From Halichondria panicea (Eukaryota > Porifera > Demospongiae > Suberitida > Halichondriidae): a stretch of DNA of 64,000 bases. Shown here piece by piece: positions 45,235-56,665 of the stretch (position 1 is the first letter of the stretch; each line of letters begins with the position of its first letter). A program made the translations under genes and the position numbers. The stretch is taken from assembly GCF_963675165.1 (NCBI RefSeq), contig NC_087379.1:4233442-4297441 (forward strand). The letters are read 5' to 3'. The notes beneath the pieces are model-generated. The model did no database searches, had not been told where the DNA came from, and was given only the letters and a program-made list of their open reading frames with translations.

Positions 45235-46063
45235 ATTGAACGCTAGTTCGTTCTATTAAAAAAAAATGGGCCTGGGACTATTTTGTGAATTGATCTCTTT
45301 GGACACACCCTTTAATTATTCCTGTGGATGTAATGCGCATGCGCGCTCATTCCCCATGTGTGAGAAAATAATATCCATGATCCAGATCCAGATCCTCCTG
45401 GCAGAATCATCTTTGTCTTGAGGGCCTGGTAAGCCACAAAACACTACCATATAACAATATAGATAACAATATGCATGTACACAGGTCTTTTCTTCTTAGA
45501 TATTATATACACTGAACTACAGATCCTGGAAGAATCAATTTTCTTCTTTCTTGAGGTCCTGGTAAGCCACATAATACAATATTAATAATAACAACAATAG
45601 ATGCATGTAAATAAGTCTTTTCTTCTCAGTGACTTTATATAGATAAGCTAACTTTAATATCATTATAGAAACTAATATAACACTCTAATACTTTTCAGCG
45701 AAAGCAAAAACATGGCGAGAGGCATTAGCACAGCGCCAGCTTGAACACTAGTTTATAGCAAGCTATTAATTGTTCTGACAAGGCTTGCAGTACAGCAGTT
45801 CTTCCAAACGTTATTGTTCTGCTCACAATAATTGATTCCTAAGATTACTGCTCTATATATAGAGTAATAAGAATTTGCATAGCCTCCCTGGCTCTCCAGT
45901 ATGCTGTTCAGGTATACCACTATAGTCCGAGCCGATACTTCTTCTTGTAAACATAATTGTGCCTGCTATTTTCTGTAGCTATAATTGGCTCAGCTTCACG
46001 CATTGTTTTCATACTCCAGTATTTGTGACATCATGGTATTTGGCTTATAATTAATTATACATA

Positions 46064-46278
46064 CCGTATTACTAGAATGTTTTGCGAGCATCAAACATTT
46101 GCGAACTTTGCGAGGGTTGATCAATTCGCAACAATTAAATCCACAAAACCTAAATTATTACTAGTAAATACACAGATCCTTTCCAGAACGCAATAGTTAG
46201 ATCGCAAAGGGTCAACTTTTCTGCTGATTTGGCTCATTCGCAAAGGTTTTTCACTCGCAAAATATTCTAGTAATACGG
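46064..46278. mobile_element. TA-flanked MITE (CCGTATTACTAGAAT ends)
   Basis: The inverted ends CCGTATTACTAGAATGTTTT and AAATATTCTAGTAATACGG are flanked by TA on both sides. The interior has repeated TTCGCAA / GCGAA words and no coding sequence. Confidence 0.82.
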
Positions 46279-46335
46279 TAGCAGGTAATTACGAAAACTT
46301 ACCAACGAAAACGTAAACGTGGTTTACCGGTACAC

Positions 46336-47411
46336 TAGCCTCGATCCCAGGCCGAGTTTTCGCTTTTATAACGGTTAGGCGAACAACTAGGCCTGGTACT
46401 AGTTGTCTGCGCATGCGTCAGTCGTTCGTCAGATTCTGACGAATGGATATTCTCGTTCACTTTCGTGACATTTATATTCGTGTACTATCGTGTACTAGAA
46501 GTCAGTTCCCGTTTTATCATTATTGGAATGGCTCTTAGCTGAAGCTTCTCTCTTCTCTGAAGCTTAGAAAACATTATTCTGAAGACTGAACAACAAGGGA
46601 AGAGGTATAAAGCTTTGTCAAGCTTGTTAAGGTCAGATATTTTTGTGTGGGCCCTATGCTATCAAGTCTTGTTCATGTTTGGTATTAAAGATCTAGGTAG
46701 ACTATAGTATCATCATTAATATGGTGGATCAAGTGAAGAGTGTGAGCTAGAGAACTTAGTGCTGCCATCATCAGCTCGTCGACAATGACACTATAACCTG
46801 TTTAATACGAGAAATTTAATATGTATAGATCTACACGTATTTTGAATGTCTACTTCTCTGTACAGGAGCAATGGCTACTATCCAGCTATCCCAACATTGT
46901 TCCTCTTGGCTATACTAACAGACGAGACTGGACAGTTTAAGGTAGGGGTTTAACCGTGTTTGGTTTCTTTAATATTGTCCTATACTTACAGGACTGGAGT
47001 ATGACCTGCTCGTTCGAGCGTTGCTGGGTAGCTCAGAGGCATCAAGAGAATCTCAAGCAAAGTTTAACTGAGTTACGAGTTGGGGCCTAGAATCAGAGAA
47101 GTCCAGCAGCCTGCTAAATCGTTGAAACGTAATTTGAAGACATTCGATCATCTTGAAGTTGCCCTGGGTCACTGTAATCGTGCTGCAGCACAACTGGCAA
47201 CTCCCCAGGCCCTTGTGAAGCAGCTCCCTATGTGCATATTTTGTGTGTACTCACTGCATTTTCTGTGTACAAATTTCGATTATTGATTTATTAAATATTT
47301 TGCCGACCACAAATACAATAAAAATTTGACGCATGCGCAGACAACTAGTACCAGGCCTAGTTGTTCACCTAACCGTTATAAAAGCGAAAACTCGGCCTGG
47401 GATCGAGGCTA
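46336..47411. mobile_element. TAGCCTCGA-ended element, intact 1,076-bp copy
   Basis: It has the same long inverted ends as 43021-45234. CCGGTACAC is duplicated at 46327-46335 and 47412-47420. The interior has two possible exon-like blocks (46864-46938 and 46992-47250) separated by GTAGGG...CTTACAG. The second shows an open stretch (REVQQPAKSLKRNLKTFDHL, NRAAAQLATPQALVKQLP) starting inside a stop-containing frame. The source gene is not recognised. It has no transposase. Confidence 0.87.
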
Positions 47412-47515
47412 CCGGTACACATGCACGTATAATTGAAGCTCAGTAGCCCCGGCACATAATCTAATTTGTATAATTATACACTTCTAACCTACATAAGTAA
47501 TTATTATGACTTTAT

Positions 47516-47936
47516 TACCCGAGGCGCGTGGGCGGCCACGGGTATAGTAGTCTGTTGGTTTGTTACCCGAGGTGCGCGTGGGCGGCCACGGGTATAGTAG
47601 TCTGTTGGTTTGTTACCCGAGGCGCGTGGGCGGCCACGGGTATAGTAGTCTGTTGGTTTGTTTGTTACCCGAGGCTGTGCCGGGTATAGTAGTCTGTTGG
47701 TTTGTTACCCGAGGCGCGCGTGGGCGGCCACGGGTATAGTAGTCTGTTGGTTTGTTTGTTACCCGAGGCGCGCGTGGGTGGCCAGCAGGTATAGTAGTCT
47801 GTTGGTTTGTTACCCGAGGCGCGCGTGGGCGGCCACGGGTATAGTAGTCAGTTGTTACCCGAGGCGCGTGGGCGGCCACGGGTATAGTAGTCTGTTGGTT
47901 TGTTACCCGAGGCCGTGCCGCGGCCAGCGGGTATAG
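47516..47936. repeat. Minisatellite, GTTACCCGAGGCGCGTGGGC units
   Basis: About eight units of 40-62 bases, each with TTACCCGAGGCGCG, GGGCGGCCACGGG and TATAGTAGTCTGTTGG. One more unit lies at 49674-49730, followed by (GTTT)n. CCCGAGGC and GGGTATAGTAG recall the terminus logic of the TATGCCTCGAGG family, so the unit may derive from a transposon end. Confidence 0.88.
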
Positions 47937-50900
47937 TGGAGCCATACTTCTCTGAGACTCCAGGCTTCTTTGCTGTGATCCTAATCCACAGTGCATATAG
48001 TACCACTACCTGTTCTCAAATGTTTCAGCATGCCCTCCAGTCTGGTTTAGTTTTATTGTTATACGTGATAACAACATCACTATATGCACTGCATTATATT
48101 TCTGGTTTCTTTATAATCATGTCACCAGCCGAGGGTTTGCACTTTAGTGCTCTAGTTTGTCTGTTTGTTTGTTTGTAACGAGAATCTCTACTCACCTGGA
48201 TGCCATAGCGCTGCGTTTGCAGCATAGATAGCCTTCACACAACAATATCTTGCTTTAAATAGTGGCAGATTTTGATGTTAAAGTTTCTTTGTCGAATAAA
48301 AGCAAGCAAAGCTAAACCATAGGTACACGAAAGAAAGGGATAGGCAACGCCCCACGTGATGCTAGGTAAATGCAGTGTGTGACGTCACACCCTCTGGTTG
48401 GAGGCGAGTTGCGCTCAAGAAAGTACACAATGATCCCTATATCTGCTTATTTTTCTCGTAGGGGGCCTAAAAGAGAAATTCAAAGCAATCAGGCATCATG
48501 CACACATACACCCAGCACTACTGATAGGTACAGCTGCTATGTTAGTGCCGAGCTTTCTTTTATTCAGCTTGATTTGTGTGAAAAAACACCGATTTGTCAG
48601 TTTATGTACCTCTATCTCCAATATGAAATAATTTTATAACATGTACGTTTCACAGAATTAAAGTGTGTTTATAACTGCATGGAACAAAGCATATTTTCCA
48701 GCTCTCAATGCAGTGAAGTAGTAGCAGCACCATGAAACGTTTGTCCGAAGTCCAGAAAGTTTGCGTACCTCTCCTGCTCTTACTGTACATGGTAATCTAG
48801 TTTGAAGTGCTCTAAGACACAGTTTAGGTATTAGAAAGTGGAACACAAGTATCTTTATATGTATTGTGTGATCGAAGAGATGGCATTTGAAGGACTTGGG
48901 AACAGACCTGTTATGGTTTGTAGAGTGTACTGACACCCCCTTTGGAGCTCACTTTCTCATCACTTTGCATATAGTAGCTCTAAAAGATTAATTAATAGCC
49001 TATGTCTAAGTGTATCTGGTGTCTCCTCAAGAGCACAGTTTACTATAATACTACAAACTATTAATATCTTTACTGACATTTTGAGTGCACACACCCCTTT
49101 TTGCTCATTACACGCCCCTTTTTAGTAACTCGCCTCATCCAACGGAAGTGCTGGGCGTTGCCTATCCCTTTCTTTCGTGTATCTATGGCTAAACTTGCCC
49201 GTTGGCAGCTAACTACACGCGGCCTTTTATTCGAGATACCCTATGTTACATTGTGATTTTTCCACATGGGTTACTTACAGCTGAAGTGATCCTGTACCAG
49301 GAACAATGGAACAGGGTCACTAAAGTAGAAAGCTAGAATTGTCTACCTCTGCTGACTAGATTCTACGTATTTGCAGCTGAAGTGATCCTATACCAAGAAC
49401 AATAGAATAGTAAAATTGTGACTGGTTGCTGGATCCTATATACTCCAGCCTGGCAGGAATCTCTAAGCCTAAGACTCCAGGCTTCTTTGCTGTGATCCCA
49501 GTCCACAGTGCTGCATGTCTCATGTGACATGTACCACTCAATGTTTCAGCATGCCATGCCTCCAGTGTTTAGCTATTGAGTTGCTGTGCTGGTCATACAT
49601 GCTACATGCACTGCATTATATCTTTATTATCATGTCACCAGCCGAGGGTTTGCACTTTAGTGCTCTAGTTTGTTACCCGAGGCGCGTGGGCGGCCACGGG
49701 TATAGTAGTCTGTTGGTTTGTTTGTTTGTTTGTTTGTCTGTTTGTGATGGGATTTTCTACTCACCTGGATGCCACAGCACTGCGTTTACAGCATGGATAG
49801 CCTTCACACAACAGTATCTTGATTTAAATAGTGGCAGATTTTGATGTTAAAGCTTCTTTGTCGAGCAAAAGCTAAGAAGCTTGAACAAGCTTGTGACTAG
49901 GTCTGCTTACCTGGATGTTCTAGCACTGCGTTTACAGCATGAGTAGCCTCCACACAACAAGTTAGTACTTTGGATAGTGGTAGCTTTCGGTGCTAAAGCT
50001 TCGTTGTCTAATAAAAGCGAGCAAAATGTAGCTTGAACAGAACTTGCACATGCGTTACTTATAACTGAAGTGATCCTGTACCAAGAACGATGGAACAGGG
50101 TCACTAAAGTAGAAAGCTGTATATACCAAGAACAATGGAACAGGGTCACTAAAGCAGAAAGCTTGAATTATAGCTCCTGCTTTTAGCTCTGGGATCTAGG
50201 ACCTGGAGCCAGACTTCTCTGAGACTCTAGGCTTCTTTGCTGTGATCCTAATCCACAGTGCATATAGTACCACTACCTGTTCTCAAATGTTTCAGCATGC
50301 CTCCAGTCTGGTTTAGTTTTATTGTTCCTTAGTTGCTGTGCACGTCATACGTGATAACAACATCACTATATGCACTGCATTATATTTCTGGTTTCTTTAT
50401 AATCATGTCACCAGCCGAGGGTTTGCACTTTAGTGCTCTAGTTTGTTTGTTTGTTTGTTTGTCTGTTTGTCACGAGTATATCTACTCACCTGGATGCCAT
50501 AGCGCTGCGTTTGCAGCATAGGTAGCCTTCACAGAACAATATCTTGATTTAAATAGTGGCAGATTTTGATGTTGAAGCTTCTTTGTCGAGCAAAAGCTAA
50601 GAAGCTTGAATAAGCTTGTGACTAGGTCTGCTTACCTGGATGTTCTAGCACTGTGTTTACAGCATGAGTAGCCTCCACACAACAAGTTAGTACTTTTGAT
50701 AGTGGCAGCTTTCGGCGCGGTGTTAAAGCTCCTTTGTCTAATAAAAGCGAGCAAAATGTAGCTTGAACAGAACTTGCACATGCGTTACTTATAACTGAAG
50801 TGATCCTGTATACCAAGAACGATGGAACAGGGTCACTAAAGTAGAAAGCTGTATATACCAGGAACAATGGAACAGGGTCACTAAAGTAGAAGCTTGAATT

Positions 50901-51260
50901 ATAGCTCCTGCTGCTGACTGGGATCCTACTCCATGCAGAACCTGGAGCCATACTTCTCTGAGACTCCAGGCTTCTTTACTGTGATCCTAATCCACAGTGC
51001 ATATATCTATAGTACCACTACCTGTTCTCAAATGTTTCAGCATGCCTCCAGTCTGGTTTAGTTTTATTGCTCCTGAGTTGCTGTGCAAGTCGTACATGAT
51101 ACCAACATCACTATATTCACTATAATTATGCACTGCATTATATTTCTGGTTTCTTTTTAATCATGTCACCAGCCGAGGGTTTGCACTTTAGTGCTCTAGT
51201 TTGTTTGTTTGTTTGTCACAGGTCCCACAGCGCTGCGTTTGCAGCATAAATAGCCTTCAC
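47937..51260. repeat. Large tandem repeat, ~760-base units
   Basis: The landmark GTCACCAGCCGAGGGTTTGC occurs at about 48121, 49635, 50406 and 51167. Each is preceded by TTCTCTGAGACTCCAGGC- and CAAATGTTTCAGCATGCC-type sequence and followed by (GTTT)n. The last two intervals are ~760-770 bases; the first is doubled by an unrelated insert (about 48180-49470). No stable protein frame is shared between units. Confidence 0.8.
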
Positions 51261-51855
51261 ACAACAATATCTTGGTTTAAATAGTGGCAGATATTGATGT
51301 TAAAGCTTCATTGTAGAGCAAAAGCTAAGAAGCTTGAAGCAGCTATAGCTAGCTACACGTGGCCTTGATTACGTAGTTGCAGCTAAAGTGATCCATACCA
51401 GGAACAATTGATATAATTAAGAAAGCTAAAATTGTGACTGGTTGTTGGCTGACTCTGGATCCTATACTCCAGCCTGGCAGTAGCCATACCTCTCTAAGTC
51501 TAACACTCCAGGCTTCTTTGCTGTGATCCCAGTCTTTCACTACCTTTTGGTGGTGACGGTCACTTGCCCGTTTTTACAGTATACCATCCGCCACCTTAAA
51601 TCTTGTAAATAAGCTGATGTCCTCTGGATATCTTTCAATGCACATACCAGGGTGTCATACAGGATTTTGAATTAGAGAGGGGACTTTAAAAAGTCACCAG
51701 AATATCAGTTTAAAAAAGGTCAACAGTTATTTCAATACCCTGCCGGTTATGGACACTCAGTCATACAATTGAGTACCGAGGGGAGTCTGCATACATATAG
51801 TATTACATGTACATGCATGTACACAATTTATAAGTCAGCAGTTGACTTCTATATA

Positions 51856-52090
51856 CCGTATAGCGCGAAATTTTCGAGGCACTTATATTTCGTGGATTGG
51901 TCTCTAAAAGCCATTTCGTTGCACAATGTTCGCGGAATGACTGCTTACCGGAAGCCACGCCTTTAAATATTTCCATGATAGCAGGTAATTCTAATTAAAG
52001 AACAATTTTCATAGACTTAATTTTCGTGTAGAATTCTAACCCCACGAAATCCGCGAAAATTAAGCCCCTCGAAAATTTCGCGCTATACGG
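51856..52090. mobile_element. TA-flanked MITE, intact CCGTATAGCGCG copy
   Basis: The 235-base element has CCGTATAGCGCGAAATTTTC at the left and the inverse at the right, with TA on both sides. It is the reference copy for the family. A half-copy remains at about 52590-52700. Confidence 0.87.
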
Positions 52091-52099
52091 TATATGGAA

Positions 52100-53684
52100 G
52101 TCATTGCTGTGTCTGTTTAGTTGCAAGGATTCTGCAAAACCCTGAATGTAGTTGTATACCATGAATAATCATATCTAATCATATCTAGGGTGATTGGATT
52201 TGTAGAGGGAATTATCAATACATACAACTGCACACAGGGTAAATACAGGTGGCTTGTGGTACTATGAAATACAAACCCATTTACAACTGAGTAGTATAGT
52301 CAACACTCTTTGATCTCTGCCTGCATGCATGCACTGTGTATGTATCAAGTGCGTGCATGTGCTTCCACATTTACAACTCATTTTTGTGAAGCATTTCTCC
52401 CCACTTTTTCTTTAAGAGATGGTCCTTAAAGGGTGGAGAGAGGGCTCCACAGTCATGTACCTTACAGGGGCGTAGCAAGCAAGTGGTCAGGCCAATTTAA
52501 ATTTAAAGGTCAACTATAGTCTCGCATACTGCGGTGCTAAAAAATCCTCACTTTTTTCCATGCGCATTATCACTCACAATATTGACGATCAAGGCATGGC
52601 TTCGGTAAGTAGTCATTCTACGAACATTGTGCAACGAAATGCTTTTAGTGGCCATTCCAAGAAATATAAGTGCCTCAAAAATTTTGCGCTATTATACGGT
52701 AGTTGTTTCATAGCATAATTATAATTCTGATTCCCTCAAGGAGAAGACCCAATGACTGGATGCATAATTATATGTTTGTCTTGCCATTTAGCATTCACCA
52801 ACATATCATGCATGCATATGCTACAGTCAGGATATATACTCTTTGAGTATTGTTCCATTATCAAGAGTAGATGCTCTTGTGATTATGACTACAATTGGTG
52901 GTTAATCAAACAACTCTTAATGATAAGATCTAGACACACTGGCGCTCAAACACAGTGGATTGCAGTGCACTTGCAACAGAAAATTGCCAAACAGCAAAAC
53001 CACCAGATATGAATCTCATTACAAATAATAATTTCATTGCTTATAGCTTGCACTTTTATTACTGTTTTTTTTTAGCAGAATATCATTGAACCTTTGCTTA
53101 TTCTGGTATGAGCAAATTGAATCTACAGGCTGCATGGGGGGATGGATGTAAAACCTAAAGCCCAAGAAGGGGCTCAGTCATAGTCTCACTGATAGATACC
53201 TACAAGAGTGTGGATACTTATCTTGAAAAAGCATTCTTGAAAAGCCTAGTAGTCATGTACATGTATTTGCATAAAGTACATTTCAAGAGAATGCTTGATT
53301 GACTGTACATGTATATATACATATATGTTCTTTTGTTGATGGGGGGGAGGCATGCCTATATAGAGAGTATCTGCTAAAAAAGTGGTTGTCATTTCAGTTT
53401 GGCTCTATGCTTTTTCTACCTGTAATAAAATGCAAAGTTAAAGTACTCTTAGAAAGTGTAAGTACTCCAAAAAACAATGATAATGATATTCATGATCTAA
53501 CAATCTAATTGTGGTTTTTGCTGTTGCAATAGAAATGCATACATGCATGCATGGGCTGTGTTAGACTGCTATGTAATAACTATCTTGAAAACCATTTGCT
53601 GCATATAGAAACCAGCATAGAAACCATGCACTTGCTGTTTGCTGCATATATTTTATATATATACAAAAAAATGTAGCAGTTTTT
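52100..53684. other. Intergenic, no gene seen
   Basis: A+T-rich. It contains only a half MITE near 52590-52700, a lone CAGGGGCGTAGC end at 52467, and short open frames without motifs. Confidence 0.5.
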
Positions 53685-54135
53685 TATGGTGGGCCGTTTG
53701 TTTCAAAATTCAAATGTTACATTTCATTCAGATTACAATACATTCATTCAAGATGCATATATACAGTATTCTCATTCAAGACCTGCAATTGTCATTCAAG
53801 ATTTTAATGCATTCAAGTCGACAATAATTATTCATGATATGAGTCGGCAACGAACCCCTGACCTCTTGTTAATTTTCGTCAATCAATGTCATGTTTCTGG
53901 TTTTTTGGGAATCACCTTACCACTACTGAGGGAGGGAGTTGATTATTGTGAACCCCATTTCCTGTTAATTAAAACAACTACACCATGCAATAAAACCACA
54001 AAGTACTGTTGAATTGATAAAAATCTTGAATGAAAATTGCACATCTTGAATGAATACTGTATGCATCTTGGATGAATGTATTGTAATCTGAATGAAAATG
54101 TAACATCTGAATTTTGAAACAAACGGCCCACCATA
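53685..54135. mobile_element. 451-bp element with ~115-base inverted ends
   Basis: TATGGTGGGCCGTTTGTTTC runs inward through CATTCATTCAAGATGCATA. It is mirrored at 54020-54135 with about 90% identity. A central part (CGGCAACGAACCCCTGACCT) is unique. No transposase is present. Confidence 0.82.
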
Positions 54136-54136
54136 T

Positions 54137-54555
54137 ACTATAAATGTTTTATATGTATGAGTGCATGGGAATGCATGTGTTCTCAGGTAGGTTAATAGCA
54201 ACGTATCAACATGCAGGTGGCCATTGAGGAGAAAGGACAACACTGGATAGTGCCATGAACAGCTCGAATCGTGGATAGTACAACGTCCAAAGCACTGAAG
54301 AGAAACGTCTCCACTCGACACAAATGAAGACAGTGTATATTAACATCAAGAGAGAATCCAACCTGCTGTGTGACTAATGCTAGTTGAGGAACTCGGACAC
54401 TCGTGCTGATTGTACCGAGACTGGGGTCTATTGGCACACTTACGTTTCTCCCATCTACTACTGAAGGCACTCCTTTGCTACAATTAATCTGGCTCTGTAT
54501 TTATTGGATTGTGTTATTTTGTTGTTTGTGTAGCTACCTTTCTCACAAAACCACT
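54137..54555. other. Possible minus-strand exon, unsupported
   Basis: An open frame at 54192-54470 on the minus strand (VDGRNVSVPIDPSLGTIS and onward) has no recognised family and no convincing splice partners. I list it only to mark the interval. Confidence 0.2.
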
Positions 54556-55022
54556 ATGTAACTTGTGGTTACTACTATACTAGCACACGCATTGAAATTA
54601 AATACTGTGTGTGCAAGTATCAAGATCTAACGGGTGCAATTTTGTGGTTAAATTTTTAACTAGAAATGCAGCCTCCAATACTACTTTATACAAAGCAATA
54701 TTACTACCAAAAGAAAGCTATTGGTGATATCTAATAGAAAAAATGTTAGTATTTGGTATGAGGTCATTCTATAGCTCAGATTACAGTAACTTAATTAATA
54801 AAAATGCTGAAAAATGGAGAAAATTAATCATTCATATGCATACTGTACAAAATACATGAAAGCAGCCCTAAATACTAGCCTAGTTCCTACTGTACTATAG
54901 TAAGAGCTTTCTTTTGATACTAAGATGGGGTCATGAACTTGTGTATTGGAGGCTGCATTCTCAAAAGAGTTGTTTAAAATAAATGGTCACAGGTAACGCA
55001 CACAACATGCCAGTAACCATGG
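54556..55022. mobile_element. Inverted-repeat element with inner GCAGCCTCCAATAC ends
   Basis: GCAGCCTCCAATAC at 54668-54681 is mirrored at 54943-54956. Weaker complementarity continues outward to GGTTACT on the left and AGTAACCATGG on the right. The outer right end resembles 23990-24081 next to the piggyBac block. Confidence 0.6.
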
Positions 55023-56660
55023 CAAAGATGTTATCATACTGATCCTTTCTACGTATAAGATATAATTCAAGAGCAAAAACATGCATTGATGATGCCATTT
55101 CACAATGACAAGGCACTTCATTAATTATACTATTTATGGCACTGATCTTAATAATAATTATGCCTTAACCTACTTCAGTTCGTGTATGTATATGTGTGGG
55201 TCATGTGATGTGTGACATGCACAATAAAATATAATGTAATCACTCATGCCGTTATCAAATTGACAAATCATACAAACCGGCAATAAATAATAATACTACA
55301 CGTACATATTACAATGTTTATACTAGATAGTTCTCTTTCAATGTCTGTTTCCAGGATTTGTGTTATCAGGAAAATCTTTCTGACGAATGTGTTATGAGCA
55401 TGTGTTATGGGCATGCCAAGTGTTTAAAAAGAGGGTTGAATGCATGCATACATGCATGCATACATTTTTGACAATGCACAGTAAAAACACATGTACATGC
55501 ATTCGTTACAGTAACATGAAACATGTTAAATGCATCTTTTGAATTTTAATGTAGAAATGATATACATTTCTGTTATAATGACACTAAAATACGATAATGC
55601 ATCTTATATAACATAAGTGTTTTTGCTGTGTGTGCATAGTATCATAATTATAATGTAGATATATAGACCGCTCCTCAGCAGTAAACAATGCAAGTAATAT
55701 ATATAATGAATGACGAGATATCCACCCTGCATGCAGCTGCATGCATGTGCATGGTCTGGACTTAACAAATATTTTGCGGCACATGCATGCATGCATGCAT
55801 GCATATAGACATACATGGATTGGATGAACATGCACATGCATGCATACTTAATCGATGGTCAATGAACTTAAGTAACTATTATCTTGCATGCATGATACAG
55901 CTCAGTTTGGAGACCATTATAATGACACGATATATATACACAGTATAACATGCATTAGTGGCATAACGCCTTACGATCCATGTAAAGTGGGTCCAATGGT
56001 TTAATTTATGAACCTCCGCAGGAAGAAACGTAAATGCATGCATGCACTGGCCAAGTTTCCATGATTTTTGCTTTTGAACTTTAATTTGTTATTATTATAA
56101 TTATAGGCATAATTATGCCCATGCATGCATTCTTTTTTTAAGACTGTATAATAGTATCTACATAAAATCTCAGTAAACTCCATGGTGTAACAGTGCGGTA
56201 TGACTCTATATAGCTGTAGAAAACCCGCCCCTCAAGAGTACACTGAAAGTAATGAATGACGAGTTATCCACCCTCCTGCAGCTGCATGTGGTCTGGAATC
56301 ATGATTATCTACCACAACTATACTTTCTGGGTTATTATTTATAAAGAATGGAGGAACATGTGACTAGAACATAGAAAAAGATCAATTAATCTGTTAACTG
56401 GCCGATCGATATACCAATTTACAGGAAGATATATATTGGCCAACTTCAGTCGGCTAGTTCTGTTATGTATGCCTCTGCTCCATACCACTACTTCAATTCT
56501 GTGATAAAACAGTTTCATAACATGGACATCTGTACATCTGTATATGCATTGTCTCTTATAAATACTGCCTATATAACAGTATTATGTTTCGAACACCTAT
56601 AGCTAGCTATACATCTATTGTATATCTGTTCACTTCATGCATGTTTTTTACTAATGAAGT
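55023..56660. other. Intergenic with (ATGC)n words
   Basis: No gene is seen. CATG/GCAT tetranucleotide runs occur at 55440-55460 and 55783-55806. A segment around ACGAGATATCCACCCT with CTGCAGCTGCATG appears at 55703-55745 and again at 56250-56290. Confidence 0.55.
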
Positions 56661-56665
56661 ATCTC

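Larger units (their letters stand above)
42982..45280. mobile_element. Short deletion derivative of the 30867 element family (layer two)
   Basis: The left end TAGCCTCGACCCCAGGCCG with GTCTCCAATTGAACGC matches the right end of 30867-31673 inverted. The right part (TTCGTTCTATTAAAAAAA, GGGCCTGGGACTA) matches its left end. Without the insert, it is only ~85 bases: two ends joined with the middle lost. It is split by the next element. Confidence 0.75.
42950..45750. mobile_element. Four-deep nest: TATGCCTCGAGG-family host copy
   Basis: The outer layer is a copy of the family at 9934 and 28319, without its termini: AGCTAGCAGTAGCCATTT on the left and GATCTCTTTGGACACACCC through GCTTGAACACTAGTTTA on the right. 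It is split at AGCCATTT|TGTG by the elements listed next. The other family copies show the uninterrupted order. Confidence 0.75.

Noticed and set aside
47613..47996. Open frames across the GTTACCCGAGGC repeats
   Set aside because: Open on both strands because unit length is often a multiple of three; no start context or homology.
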